Assembly: GCA_905221605.1 (NCBI GenBank)
Contig: CAJNDS010002113.1
Span: forward strand, 823,501-887,500
Direction: 5' to 3'
Length of the DNA stretch: 64,000 nucleotides
Source: Symbiodinium natans
Taxonomy: Eukaryota > Sar > Dinophyceae > Suessiales > Symbiodiniaceae
In this document: in pieces, positions 43,130-54,740 of the stretch
How the letters are laid out: the number at the start of each line of letters is the position of its first letter
How positions within the stretch are numbered: the first letter of the stretch is position 1
The notes under the pieces: generated by a model
Seen by the model: the letters and a program-made list of their open reading frames with translations, nothing else
Database searches by the model: none
What the model was told of the DNA's origin: nothing
Position numbers and translations under genes: made by a program

Positions 43130-43610
43130 TTAATGTGTTCGGACATCTTTCCATCGTGCATCCTGTCCAAGTCCCTGGCTTGATCCAATGCAGCCTGTCA
43201 CGATTTCTGAAAATGTTTGGGCTGCGACCAAAAGGTCCTGCACTACAAGTATGCCTAGCACTATAGCAGGGACACGTGCAAGCTTGACGCCATGGTGTTC
43301 GCGAAGTAGAATGTCGTGCAAGCGTTGCGTGGCCTGTGCTCTCTGCCGGCCTTGTTGTCAAGGTGGGTTGTTAAATGCTCCGCGCCTGCCGGCAGTCTGC
43401 AAGATTCGATATTTCTAGTTGCGCAGTGGCCACATACAGCCAAAGCCGGATAAAACACGCCTTCCGCTGCGCAAGCTCATTGTCGTGCATGCTCGACATA
43501 ATATGTCCTGCAGAGCTTCGACTCTTGAACTTTGCACAGCATGCGCCCAAAAGTTCGCGAAAGTCCCACGACGAAAGCCAGGCAAGGTCCCGGCCCATCC
43601 GGGCCACCAA
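43130..43610 (-). CDS. Minus-strand exons, possible monovalent cation/proton antiporter-like protein
   Basis: On the minus strand about 43610-43395 contains ELAQRKACFIRLWLYVATAQ and about 43330-43130 contains VPAIVLGILVVQDLLVAAQT followed by FSEIVTGCIG. The 'LGILVVQD' segment resembles the conserved 'lG.LV.QD' helix seen in KefB/TMCO3-type CPA2 antiporters, but this rests on one helix and is tentative. Plus frames overlap without similar character. The limits of both exons are approximate. Confidence 0.35.
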
Positions 43611-43739
43611 ATCCGAAATCCATCGTTGTGTTCATCTGTCCTCCACGGCTGGGAAGTCTGGTGCCCCAAGCGCCTGCGTTAGCTGTATAGTCACCATTCA
43701 CAGGATCAGGGCTCCATAGATAGTTCCGTTTTGCCGGGG

Positions 43740-44345
43740 TTTAACCCTAAACCCTAAACCCCAAACCCCAAACCGCAAACCCCAAACCCCAAACCCCACC
43801 CACCCCAGCCTCAGCGGGGGCCGGAGGGAACCACACCATGAGGGGGGAAGGAGGACTGGGTGACACTGCACCATATATGGCCCAGGGCGTGTGGGTTGTC
43901 GAAAATTTTCGGGATTGATACGAATGAGATTCTTAGACTCTTAGACGGTTGGGGCATGTGGCTTCGGGTTGCAGGCAGAATTGAAGGCTGTCTTTGAGTG
44001 GTTCGGGTAGCGGTTTTGCTTTGAAAAAGACTTCGGCCAGGTCGCACACTGCTGCTGCTAGTGCTGCTGCGCTGCGCGATTTGTCCAGGGAGCCCAATCT
44101 TGCTTGCTTATGCTGCTTATAACCTCAGTATATCATAAGCTCAGAAGTAAGACCCTATAAGACCCTGGAATGTTGTTTAAGGTCAACCGGGCTCGGCTTG
44201 TAGCGAGGCGCCATCAGCGGCATTCACGGGTTCCCCTGCTCTCAAAAAACTACCCCCCCCCTAGGTTCCCTAGGTTCCCTAAACCCTAAACCCTAAACCC
44301 ATAACTAAGGCTATTTAGGGATAGTGGGGGAACCCATGAGGCATG
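43740..44345. other. CCCCAAA array, then weak exon candidate
   Basis: 43743-43800 is a CCCTAAA to CCCCAAA array. About 44030-44090 reads SHTAAASAAALRDLSREPN in a plus frame, a plausible exon without fixed borders. 44268-44300 is a short CCCTAAA run. Confidence 0.35.
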
Positions 44346-44350
44346 CTCAG

Positions 44351-44437
44351 CAGCCAGATGAGCCTACTAAGCGTGAAGCGTCACAAGACGATGATGGAAC
44401 CGAAGGCTTTCGATACGGTGGCTTGGCCGCAGTGCGG
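44351..44437 (+). CDS. 87-nt exon ending at a TTTAGGG donor
   Basis: After GCTCAG, exactly 29 codons in phase 0 (QPDEPTKREASQDDDGTEG ... LAAVR) end at CGG|GTTTAGGG. The next sequence is a TTTAGGG/TTTGGGG array at 44438-44502. Acidic and disordered; the protein is unknown. Confidence 0.5.
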
Positions 44438-44557
44438 GTTTAGGGTTGGAGTTTGGGGTTTAGGGTTTGGGGTTTAGGGTTTAGGGTTTAGGGTTTGGGG
44501 TTCATGATGTTGCTCGTCTGCGTTTGGCGGGTGGGGCATTTTCGCTCCTTGCTAGGG

Positions 44558-44606
44558 CACCAGAAATTTTAACGCTGCGCGACCCGCCCCGGCCGCCCCT
44601 GTCCAG
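44558..44606 (-). repeat. Dispersed GC-rich repeat, copy 2
   Basis: AATTTTAACGCTGCGCGACC followed by CGCCCCGGCC matches the copy at 29999. The minus strand reads GRGGSRSVKI. Confidence 0.55.
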
Positions 44607-44609
44607 CGG

Positions 44610-45300
44610 CGAGGCAAACCTGTTGTAACAGGCCGGCTCATGTATAGGCCACATGTGGACGCACCGTCCGCGGACGCTGTCGGCGAAGGGGGGGGTTACC
44701 CATTCCAAGAAAAGAAACCGTTGGCGTGATCAGCGATGCATCAGCTGCTTTGTACTACAAACACCTACGGCCCGAGGCCTCGGCGGATTGAGAGGAGAGT
44801 TTAGATCACCGCCCCTTAGTTGATTGAGATCAGCTGCCAGTAAAGAAGGGGGGAATGCCACCTGTGGATTCCATTGCCGTTTTGCGCGCTACATTGTTGC
44901 AGCACTCTGCTCCGGCGATGCTAGGAGACAACCACAGAGCTGGAGTGGGTGGAGGATGCCTTGGATGAGGTCCATGGCTGGGAAACCCTAAAACCCAAAG
45001 TCCTGAAGGCCTCTCACCGTGTGGCACTGACGGGGTGATGAGACATCCTGCAGGAAATTGTGGAGCAACCACGCTTCTCCAAGAGGGCGCATCTGCCGTC
45101 GTTGTTCAAGGACCAACGATTTAGGGTTGAGGGTGTAGGGTGCAGGGTTTACGGGGGGGGCATGGGCGGCTTGACACGCGGCCAAGTGCTCCATGGAAGT
45201 GCCACGATCGGGGTATTGGCGAGTCGCTCCACAGTAGGGTCCACAAACTGCTGTGGCACGAATGTAGCATCACGTGGGTGGAGAGTTGGACCGAGCCCGA
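44610..45300. other. No supported gene
   Basis: GC-rich with overlapping frames on both strands (44830-45072, 45060-45395). No borders are trusted. Confidence 0.3.
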
Positions 45301-45308
45301 CGGTGCAG

Positions 45309-46059
45309 GACCAGTGCTCGACGCAGCAGGAGACTCTCCAGATGCAAGAGAAAGCGCTGGCGTCAGCTTTCCATAATGCCGTGGAGGCATGGTGATAAGA
45401 CGGGCTGGGGATTGGAATTCTCACAACTTTGCGGCTTTCACGAACCAGGAATCTCTCTGACACTGCAGCCCTTCCTGTAGGCCTTGCACGCCCCAACGAG
45501 GAGGTCATAGTGTACGGTTCAGGATGGATTTGGGGTAAGTCCACTAGGAAGCCATCTGAAGCAGTGATGCTACTTCGGCAGTGCAACGTAATGTTTTGGC
45601 AGCACGCTTATTATTGTTGGTGGCCCAACACCCCTCAGCATCCCCCTCAACCCTAACCTTACTTTCTTCCGTGGCATCGGGGGTGGTGCTCCTCCCCGTG
45701 CGCTTCCTCCTAAACCCTAAGGTAAAGTCCTCAAAACCCATGAGCCCTTAGCCTGGCAAACCTTGGTTGTCGTTTCGACCTTTGCTCTTTCGACATAATC
45801 ATTCATGCAAAAGTCCTGCAGGGAAAAGCATGCATGAAAAAACACACGTGTATGTAGCACATATGTAATATGCCTACGGAGTTTGTGTGTCGACGCATGT
45901 GCACATACAAGTCTCTACAGAAAATACAACTGCACATCCCAAAGCTCAACACCAGGTCTTCAAGCAGTCGCTGCTGGACGCCACCGACCAGGCAGTTCAC
46001 AGCTCCTTGTCCTCGCTGGGGCTCGCGACGAAGGACGGCACGAGATGTTTGAGATTTTA
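45309..46059 (+). CDS. Coiled-coil protein, two exon candidates
   Basis: 45309-45391, after GGTGCAG and before GTGATA, reads QQETLQMQEKALASAFHNAV, an amphipathic helix. 45956-46059, after CACCAG and ending in TAG, reads LLDATDQAVHSSLSSLGLAT and ends CLRF. A long minus frame covers 45149-45586 but has no heptad or domain pattern. The two exons may belong to one gene; the product is unknown. Confidence 0.4.
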
Positions 46060-46061
46060 GG

Positions 46062-46520
46062 GCAGGTTGCACATGGTTGTGCCCAAAGCCCATTACCTCT
46101 CATGTATGCTGAACTCAGGCACCTTCCTGAAACAAGCTGTCTTGGTCTCCTGGGCTGTAGGGAGTATAGTGCTTATAGGATGCTTGATCTCAGGGTAGAC
46201 AAGGGTCGAACACAAGAATGAACGGAGGTGCAAAGGCACCTCATTCCCTAACTGTAGGGTTTGGGGTTTGGGTTTAGGGTTTAGGGTGCTCTGAGTTTGG
46301 CTTGAAAGGCCCTAGGAATGACCCGGAAAGAGTGCAGCCCAAAGCCATCGAAAACTGAAGCCAAGAAGTCTACAGTGTCGGCACCCTAACTCCTAAACGC
46401 ATGCGCCCCAAAAAGCCTGACTGACTTCAGAGCCTCCTGGGTTCTGAGCCTGCACGCTTGCAGTACAGCCACTCCAACCTCCAAGGCGGAAGTTGTGTCG
46501 GATTCCGACATCCTAGTAAG
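46062..46520. other. Intron-like stretch
   Basis: A short TTTAGGG run is at 46255-46290. No exon was seen. Confidence 0.35.
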
Positions 46521-46525
46521 AACCA

Positions 46526-46586
46526 GTAAGCTTAGGGAGCAAGAAGCTCAAAGACCACCGGAGCTTGAGCTGCTCAAGAGGTTCGG
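46526..46586 (+). CDS. Exon between AACCAG and GGTTTAG
   Basis: Reads KLREQEAQRPPELELLKRF, helical and charged, and runs directly into GGGGTTTAGGG. Another case of an array as the intron start. Confidence 0.4.
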
Positions 46587-46589
46587 GGT

Positions 46590-47770
46590 TTAGGGTTTAG
46601 GGTTTAGGCTTGAGCCCTTGACCCTTTCTGCACAGGGCTCCCGACCCTTAGTTAGGTGAATCGGCTGGAGGCGCTTCGGATATGGCCCTAAGCCTTACGC
46701 AAGAAAAGGCGCTTATTTTTTCCAAATTTCAATGGCATACGGAGATTCACGGATGATTTTTTAATTTACAGAATCATGTAGCACAGTTCATTGTATGATG
46801 GTTGCAGGGGGCGTACCTTCTTAGCCGCGTCAGGAGGCAAATGTCCTCCGGGGCGATGCTCATCCAGCACCAGAGAGAGCCTAGGTGGAACCAGTGGATT
46901 TAGAGTGTTCAGGGTTGAGGGTTCCACGATACTTGGCACAGAAATTAGGGTTTAGGGTTTAGAGCTTAGGGTTTAGGGTTTGGGGTTTGGGGTTTAGGGT
47001 TTAGGGTTTAGGGCCAAGAAGAGCCCCTTTGTGAGAAGCTGACTCTCCGCTGCTGGGGGTTGAGGACTCAAAAAGAAGGGGTTTTGGCTGTCAGTAGATG
47101 GTTACGCTACCTTACCCGAACACAGTCGCACGTCTTCATCTCCGACTCCTTGAAGCTGCCTTTAGACAGGAAGAATGGGAGGTTAACATAGGCTAACCTT
47201 ACTTCAAACCGCCTAGCTTGAGAAGCCTGCGCCCTCTGAACAATCTTGCTGGACCTGAAATCTTCTGAGCTTTGGAAGACCCCGAAATCGTCTGAGCTTT
47301 GGACAAGAGCCTAGGCCGGAAATCGCAACTGCGGCATGGTTCGAAGATGAGGACTTTGGGGCGTGCCAGCGATGAAGAGCAGCGAGCCCATCAACACCCG
47401 CAGAGTCCCCCCCCCCCTCAATTGGGGTTTAGGGTTTAGGTTTACAGGGTTTCAAGTTTAGGGTTTAGGTTTACAGGGTTTAAAGTTCAGGGTTTGGGGT
47501 TTAAGTTGAGGGTTTGAGGTATATATATTTTTTCAGAAAACGTCATACTGCAGGCCCGAGTTTTATGTACATGCCTTTTCGGGCTCTTTTTTTATCATAA
47601 GTATTTGCAACCTAAACAATGAGATGGATGGGTTTACGTCGGGAGGGTGGGCTGAGCAATGAGATAGATGGGTTTAAGTATGAAGTGTAGGCTGAACTAC
47701 ATCAGCTACGTTACCTTTAGCCCTTGGTCATAGAATCCTTACTCTGTGACTGGTTATAGAAGGGAGGGGA
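46590..47770. other. Arrays and a 42-bp tandem duplication
   Basis: TTTAGGG arrays at 46589-46610, 46946-47015 and 47425-47520. 47618-47697 holds two copies of a unit of about 42 bp beginning AATGAGATGGATGGGTTTA and AATGAGATAGATGGGTTTA. A short frame at 47365-47400 (ASDEEQRAHQHPQ) is a weak exon candidate. Confidence 0.45.
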
Positions 47771-47774
47771 AAGG

Positions 47775-47803
47775 ATAACAAAAAGGGGGGGGGGGGAAAA
47801 GAC

Positions 47804-47834
<31 letters not shown>

Positions 47835-48010
47835 AAGGGGGGGGGGGGAGGGGGGGGGGGGGGGAAAGAAAAAAAAAAAAGGGGGGGGGGGGGGGGGGCA
47901 AACGATTTTTTTTTTTTTTTTTTTCTTCCACCCCCCCCCCCCTCCCCCCCCCACTTTTTTTTTTTTTTTTTTTCCTTCCCCCCCCCCCCCTCCCCCCGCC
48001 CCCCTCCTTC
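47775..48010. repeat. Polypurine then polypyrimidine mirror-like palindrome
   Basis: About 115 bp of alternating G and A homopolymers are followed, after GCAAACG, by about 110 bp of T and C homopolymers. The two halves are roughly complementary, so the tract can fold as one long hairpin. Homopolymers this long are also a known weak point of sequencing and assembly. Confidence 0.8.
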
Positions 48011-48816
48011 TTCTTCCCCTTATAAAATATGTATGTTTACAATATGTATACAGAGAATCCTACTATATGCTGTAACCTTTTTTTTTGTACCTGTATCTTT
48101 GCTTTTACTTTCATCCGCACATCCGTCGCAAGGTACGGTCCCCAACTCATCCAGCTCCATGCGCAGGGAGCGTCAGTACATACAGATATACTGAGTCAGA
48201 TAAATATTATCTAGATACATATATGTACATATAAATTAGTAGTTTTACATATAATTACAATGTACTTTGGGAACTACGACTGAACGACGTGCATGTTCTT
48301 TTGGTAGATAAGCATAAAACACAAGATTTCTTCCATTATTTAACGATAATCTAGTGAGTTGCAGTGACTGTGACACACCCAGCACAGACTCGTGCTTGTG
48401 TCAAACCCAACATCTTTTCCGGATAAACGACATATGTTGCTGAGAGAAGATCTGTTTATCGTGAAACGAAATCGACATAAATAAAGATACATATGTGATA
48501 CTGTCTATTACGCACACACGTTTATACACACTTCATCCCTGATCGAATGTAGCAACTTTTCACACTCTATAGTGATAAAAACATGTAAACAGGCCCATGT
48601 TCGTCGTGGTCCTCGTGCCTGAGCATCGTGGCTGTCCCAGTCTTCAGGGTCTTGCCTGTCTCATCAGACTACTGATGTGTTGCTGTATATGACCGCCAAG
48701 TAGAACTTGCTGAACTTTCGCATCAACTTTCATACCGTCATCATTTCTCCTCAAGAATAGTTCGGTAGGGACATCACTGGTGCTGTGATATCCTGGTACT
48801 TGTTTACTCGTCGAAT
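48011..48816. other. AT-rich upstream region of the transposon-like gene
   Basis: No telomere-like heptamers occur and no long frame is present. It probably contains the promoter and the left end of the mobile unit, but no terminal repeat or core promoter was identified. Confidence 0.4.
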
Positions 48817-49073
48817 ATGAGCGAGCCGCCTGATGCGGCGTCGCGTGTCGGCGGTAGACCGTCTCCCGATGACTTAGAGAAGGACTTGGAGTCTCTCATG
48901 AACGAGGAATCAGAGAGACGAAACATGGGCTCACCACACATGGCTTCTTCAGCTCCAGAGCTAGCTGCGTCTGAATTGCCTCAAGATGCAGCACATCCAC
49001 CTCCAGCAAAGCGTCTTCGTGGTGCCCAGCTGCTACTACAGCCGCAATATCGCGTAGATTTTATATATATGTC
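48817..49073 (+). CDS. Probable first exon of the transposon-like gene
   Basis: ATG at 48817 opens an acidic N-terminal tail (PSPDDLEKDLESLMNEESE) with a basic cluster (AKRLRG) that could be a nuclear signal. The coding character ends near 49053. A GT at 49054 is the better-looking donor but is out of phase with the acceptor at 49401-49402 (ATTTCCAG). The GTGTAG donor at 49074 gives an in-frame join to FRAFSDLHEQDPPGG. The intron is AT-rich and lacks telomere-like repeats, unlike the host introns. Confidence 0.5.
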
Positions 49074-49402
49074 GTGTAGTATTATCTTGAACTGTCATAT
49101 ATATATATAATCTTTCCATCGTGGGGTTGCATGTATAATGCAATGTCTGTATAAACCTTTCCATGTCACAGCATTCGTTTTCTCTTGTCTTGTTAGACTG
49201 CTATACACAATATTTCTGATATCGTCTTATGTGTCCACTGCGTGTTCCTCCATAGACCTCCCACTGTCCTGCCATGGGTTTTATACATTATCCGGTGCAT
49301 AACTACCATTGTTGGATCGTATCATGTGTTTCATATCCATTAGCTGTACACATGCCGCTATGGTGTACTGCAATATCATACACACATACTTTTCATTTCC
49401 AG

Positions 49403-52400
49403 GTTCCGTGCCTTCTCAGACCTTCACGAACAAGATCCCCCCGGTGGTGAGATTCCCCATCTTCCTGCTGTTGATCCTGTTCCGCCGCCCAAGACGATTC
49501 TCGACATTGTGTCAGAGTATAAGTCCTGGAGTGTTGCCACGCATCCTAACGCCTGTCGTCACACTTGCCTCGTCCTGGCCGTCACCAAGTTTCTGTGCGA
49601 CATGAATGCCACCAACTACATGATGTCCAATGTTCAGAAACTGATACTCTTCCTCTTGATTGACGGAGACAACTGGCGTGCACATAAGAGACAACTATTC
49701 CACCTTTGTGATGGGGCGTGGGACATGGAAGAAAAATTGAGCTTGGAAGCTTGGGACTTCTTGTCAGCCGTCGAGGGCATCTTTGTTTCCATTGCCACAA
49801 GCATCGAGAACGATGAAAAGAACATACTCTGGTCGTGGGCAGACGCCAGAAACTATGTTTACAAAGCCATCGAAGGGTGCAAACGCCGTGGGGAGCTCGT
49901 TGACGTCTGTGCTCGTATAGCGAAGGAACATAGTGATCACGTCCGAGTTGTTACTAGCAACAAAACATGGAAGGCGACATGGGCTCGAAGAGTCGCTGAT
50001 ATGCTTGCTTCTTACAGGAAGGCGTGGGAGACTCAGACACACTCCGTGGTTCTCTCTCGTCTTTTCTTGCAAGACTGCGACATGCCCATGCCAAAATCCC
50101 AAGGTATATGCTTCAGTGACATCTACTTGACTTCCAACTGGGAGATTCGCTCCAAGCATGAGGCACAGGACTGTTACGTACGGTTCGACTACCCTTACTT
50201 CTACGAGAATACCCTTGCAGGAGACCCGTCCATCAATCTCCCTATGCTCAAAGAAAGGCTGAGACTCTTCCTGACCTCTCTCTACTACAAGAACGAGGAT
50301 GCTTTTCAAGCCAAGCTATGCTTTCTTTGTGCTGCCTTCCAAGGCGTCTGTACGGGAAAGATGCTGTTCCAGGTTGGTCGTGGAGGGGATGGTAAAGGCA
50401 TGGAGGCTATCCTAGATGCAGCTCTCTTTGGTTCGAAGTCTTCGGCTAGTCTGGACAGTGGTGTATTCTTGGACCGAGCGGAGTTCAGAAAAAGTGCCGA
50501 ACTTGTTTGGAACAAATCGAATGTCAGGATCCAGGAAATGGACTCCAAGGTTCGCTTCATATCCGAAATATGGAAACGGTTTGTGGTCGACGAGGAGATC
50601 GACTGCAGGGTAAACTATGGTTTCACTACCAAGAGACGCTTTGGTACGTCCATGAAGATCCAGGAACTGAACTATGAGAATGTACCGGTGATTGAGGAAA
50701 GCAAGGACATCAACAAGGCGTGCGAGCAACTTCGGAGACGTGTGGTCTGCATTCGCATGGGCACATCGACCTACACGTTGAACCCAAACGAAGTTGACCA
50801 TGATCGTGGCATTTACCTTCTGATTCCACAAGAGGAATTAGCGTCGGATTTACGTCATCCGGTCACTGCGTCGTTGTACCTCCGTGATTGGTGTCTGCCC
50901 TTCTTCAGAGAGAACCCGGTTGGGGAGTGTCTGACAATGTTGCATGATCTGAAGTCCATCAGTGACAAGCTGGAGATGGACACTCAGTGGCTTGCTGCAA
51001 AGTTGTCCGGTCGTGATCTAGTTCCTCCTGGGGATGATCGCATGCTGGTCGATGCCAATGACGAAATAGTTGAGTTGGTTCATGCCTCGATGCCGACCAG
51101 ACCCATTCTCAAGGAGTACTTGTTACACAAGATTGATGAGTTCCCAGGCTGTATTACATCAACTCGCGGTCGTACCACGAAGCTTCAGCGGTTCGTGTCT
51201 GCAATTGACCATTCCTCCCTCAAGCTCTTCAGACAAGTGGATCATAGTACTTTCGAGAAGCTGCAGATCAACTGGGCGAGGCTAAAGGAGTCGATGGCTC
51301 GACATGGCGGGGTTAACATCTTCGGGGATTGGACTCACTGGACATGCCCATTTGACTTGAAGCACATCATCCAAACATGGGACGGGAATGCATTTCAGGA
51401 CCATAGTACTTTCCTCCTCCAGCACTGCACAGTCAGAGGAGTTGGTGATGCGGTATTGCGATCGGCTGTCACTAGCCTGGACGAGACTGTAGACATTGAG
51501 CGACTCAAAGCATATGCACTTCAAGGAGTGGATCGTCGTCAAGAGATGCTTGAAAGGTACATTGCGCGACACGAGACTGCAGGACTCACGTCCAGTGACG
51601 GCATGGCCACCGTTACGGTGGAGTACTATACCCAACCAGGGTACGGTCGTCTACTTGCTAGAGGTGCAGCAGGTCAGAAACTCACAAGAGAGGCTAGAGC
51701 CGAAGCTTTCTTCCACTGCTCTGAAGTTGACGCTGCTTGTTGCCATCCACGGCTACTGCAACAAAAACTTTTCGACCTCGATGTCTGGTCCGATGGCAAA
51801 TACACCATCCTAGCACTCTTCATCAAGCATTACCAAGCGTGGCGCTACTGTGTGGCCGACTACATGGATGTCTCTGTGGGTCAGGCCAAAACGGAGCTCA
51901 TTCGCATTTTCTACGGAGGCAAACCCTCCTGCGAAATTCCCTTCCTCATGAAGCTCTGTGCAGAGGTCCAGACTGCTGCTCTCTCCATTGTTCATCATCC
52001 AAGCTCAAGAATGTGGCGGGATCTTTACTCGGATCGAAGGAATCCAGAGTTCTCACGTCTCTCTGGCATTCTGTCAATGGAAGAAGCCAAAATGCCTGAG
52101 TCAGTGTCAAGTTTGATGGGACAGGCTATGTGTGTACTGCTGTTTGATGGTGCCTACGTGCAGTGCCGTAATCTACATGATGACATTGCTCTGTGTCATG
52201 GGATGGAGACGCGCGACTCCAGGGTGGGGTTGCAGATCCGTCGGTGGGCTCCTTTGGCTTGCAAGTCCGTTCCTCGTCTTTTGGTCCGTCGAGGTCAAGT
52301 GCAGTTCTTTCGGACTGAAGATGTCGCAGACCTAGGAAACTGTTTGCTGACGTCCTTGTACTACATGGAAGATGACCTCGAACTGGAGAGCCTCAGTCAG

Positions 52401-54104
52401 AGCGATCTGCGTCACGGTATGTCCGCTCGGGATTTCAACTACATGACACTGGGCATGTCGCAAGGCGATGACGGCCAAGCTTATCTGCTGGAATGGCTTC
52501 CACACGGCTTCATTCGAGAGGAACTTCCGAATGGAGCATTGCTGGCCTTCCATGAGCCCAATTCATCTGGTACTTCGGGACATTGGTGGGCGGCCAAGAT
52601 ATGTGGTGACACAGAGGTCGCTATCTTCGACTCCCAAGCGCCAGAGTGTCTCCTAGGTGTTGCCTTCACCGTTTTGGAAGACGTTCTTCGTGAGACCCAG
52701 ACTGCGACTGCTTTCATACTCACCCGTGCTCACACAGTAGAAACTCTGCGCGTGCCAGAGTCGTCGGTGTATGACTTGCGTGGAGCCGGCCCAGACGACC
52801 CGGATGATCTCGTATCCATCGTGACTCCTCGTGACACTTGCTTAGAATGTGCTTCACCGCTGTATCCTGCACACGACGTCCAAGGCCGACTATACACATT
52901 GAATGGCGTGAAGAAGGTCACGGTCACGACCAAGCGTTGCTCTCGCAAAACGTGTCGAACACATCACCATTACAACTACAGGAAGGTAGACGGGCAGATG
53001 TACCACAGCCTGTCGCTTGGGGACATGAAGTACGTCTTTGTGAATAGTAAAGTCGGCTTTGACCGCACATTCCTGGACTATCACGAGGCCTTGCAGTTCC
53101 GAGGAGGTATCAGCCACAATGCCATTGAGTTCGCTCAGTCACATACTCTCTGGAATGACCCGGAGCAACACTACCGCTGGCACCGTGAATACTCGACTGC
53201 GCAGCTGTATTATGCTGTGGTTCAGGAAGCGCGTGAGATGTGGTGTGATTCCAGAAGCAACCAATCAGCCAGACTCTTCAACCTAGAGGTAACTCAGCCT
53301 CTCTCCGAGGCCTTCCTTTCTGAGTACAAGGATTGGTGGCAGCGTCAACAATTCTCTCCAGCGGAATGGCGCCGTGTCAAGGAGGTCGTTATGGACGGGC
53401 GCGAGAAGGTCGCAGCAAAGTGCCCAGGCAACACGCCTGCCCGCGTCGGTCGTCCCCGCAAGGATGGCCGCATCAGACAACATGAAAACGGATGGTTCAT
53501 GGCCATCGATCCCGCCACAGGGCTTGTGATGTCGGCAACCAATATGGCTTCACCAGAGAATAATGACATCGCTAAACAAGTCCTACAGAACATTGTGGAA
53601 CGTGCTCCCAACCTGGACTGCGTCATCTATGACAAGATGTGCGTATGTCAAAAGGCATTCCTGTCCGACGCGAAATTTCGCCAGGTGAAGTACTGGTGCA
53701 TTGACCGCTTCCATGCCAGGGCCCATGGTGACACATGTACATGCTGTCCTCTCGTCCATCGGCGCCTGGACCTTCGCCTACGCAATGTCAACTCGTCCAT
53801 TGCCGAGCAGACCTTCTCCTGGTTTCGCGGCTACGCATCTACCTTCAATGTGAAGAATCCATTGACGCATGTCTTCTATGTCCTACTGTACGTCAAGAAG
53901 CATAACCTCTTGATCCGCAAAGACTACCTTCGACACTTGAACCCTTTCAGTGCTCGTGCCAAGGCTGCCAAGAATGCTCGGGTGCTCATCCGTCCAGCTT
54001 CGAAGAAGTACATCTGTCGGCGTCCGTCTGCATCTTTGTCGTCCCACAGAGTCTTGAGGAAGCCGTCGAAGAAAGTCATCAAGCATCACATGAAGAAGAA
54101 GTGA
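49403..54104 (+). CDS. Fused SF3 helicase / TV-Pol-like polymerase / cysteine peptidase / DDE transposase
   Basis: The frame is open from an in-frame stop at 49341 to TGA at 54102. Residues below are numbered from codon 49509. SF3 (D5-like) helicase: Walker A GRGGDGKG 290-297, Walker B around VRIQEMD 339-345, then DCRVNYG and a sensor-like N at 'QELNYENVP'. Family-A-like polymerase: motif A D741 in SEVDAACCHP, motif B K794-Y802-G803 (AKTELIRIFYGG, the K-x7-YG of Pol I), motif C D880 in LLFDGAYV. Helicase followed by such a polymerase is the TV-Pol arrangement known from viruses and transposons. Papain-like peptidase candidate: C945 (GNCLLTSLYYM), H1025 (GHWWAAKI), D1041 (IFDSQAP). Zinc cluster: C1111, C1114, C1144, C1149 and H1152-1154. 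DDE transposase, KDZ-like by its layout: D1334 (AIDPATG), D1375 (IYDKMC), E1433 (IAEQTFSWFRGYA). A basic tail ends the protein. Inference: one polypeptide, perhaps self-cleaved, that replicates and moves its own DNA. No capsid gene was seen. Confidence 0.75.
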
Positions 54105-54624
54105 GACGTACATAGGTACTGTGCGACATGCGTGCCGTGAGGGTTTTCGTACCTTGTCATATAGGCTTACATATCATACGATGCTCATCAAATGGTATTC
54201 CGGGATATACATGATACACATATGCTTATGAGATGGAAGTACGAGATCACACGGTTGCGCTAGCATGTCACACGGGATACACAGAGGACATCCAAAGTGT
54301 CTTCTCACTATAAGTCTGAAAGCACACGCGGGGGCATACACGAGAAAAGTAAAAAACGTGATTCCTCGAGATTCAGTGCAGCACCATGCGTGGGTATAAT
54401 ATGGTATATAGATATGCACGGATATGCTTTGATGACTGAGGTTCAAGCCTCAGCTTCTGCGAGTGGCGACGTCAGATGTTATGATATTGCCGCGCTTAGT
54501 TGGGCAGGCTTGTGTTCTTATAACATCCTGTGTATGTTGTTTGTCCACATATACTAAAAATAAGGTAAAATCACGTAAAATACGTGTTTTGGACACGAAA
54601 AATACAGGCCTGTATTCCGACGCA

Positions 54625-54656
<32 letters not shown>
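54105..54656. other. 3' flank of the transposon-like gene
   Basis: AT-rich with no heptamer arrays and no supported gene. A CT/AT tract lies at 54624-54658. The GATGTTATGATATT 14-mer near 54474 also occurs at 5486. Confidence 0.4.
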
Positions 54657-54658
<2 letters not shown>

Positions 54659-54740
54659 GGTCACCCCCCCCCCTCGACAGACCCCGGAAGTATATTTCCG
54701 GTCTGTTCAGGAAGGGGGGGGGGAAAGCACCGCTCCAAAA

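Noticed and set aside
47728-47954. Lys/Pro/Phe-rich minus frames
   Set aside because: Homopolymer translation.
49764-50309. 181-codon minus frame
   Set aside because: Shadow of the large plus-strand transposon-like gene, which has motif support.
49403-54104. Polinton/Maverick or virus genome
   Set aside because: No capsid, packaging ATPase or integrase genes are present and there is only one long gene; the transposase part is DDE and KDZ-like.
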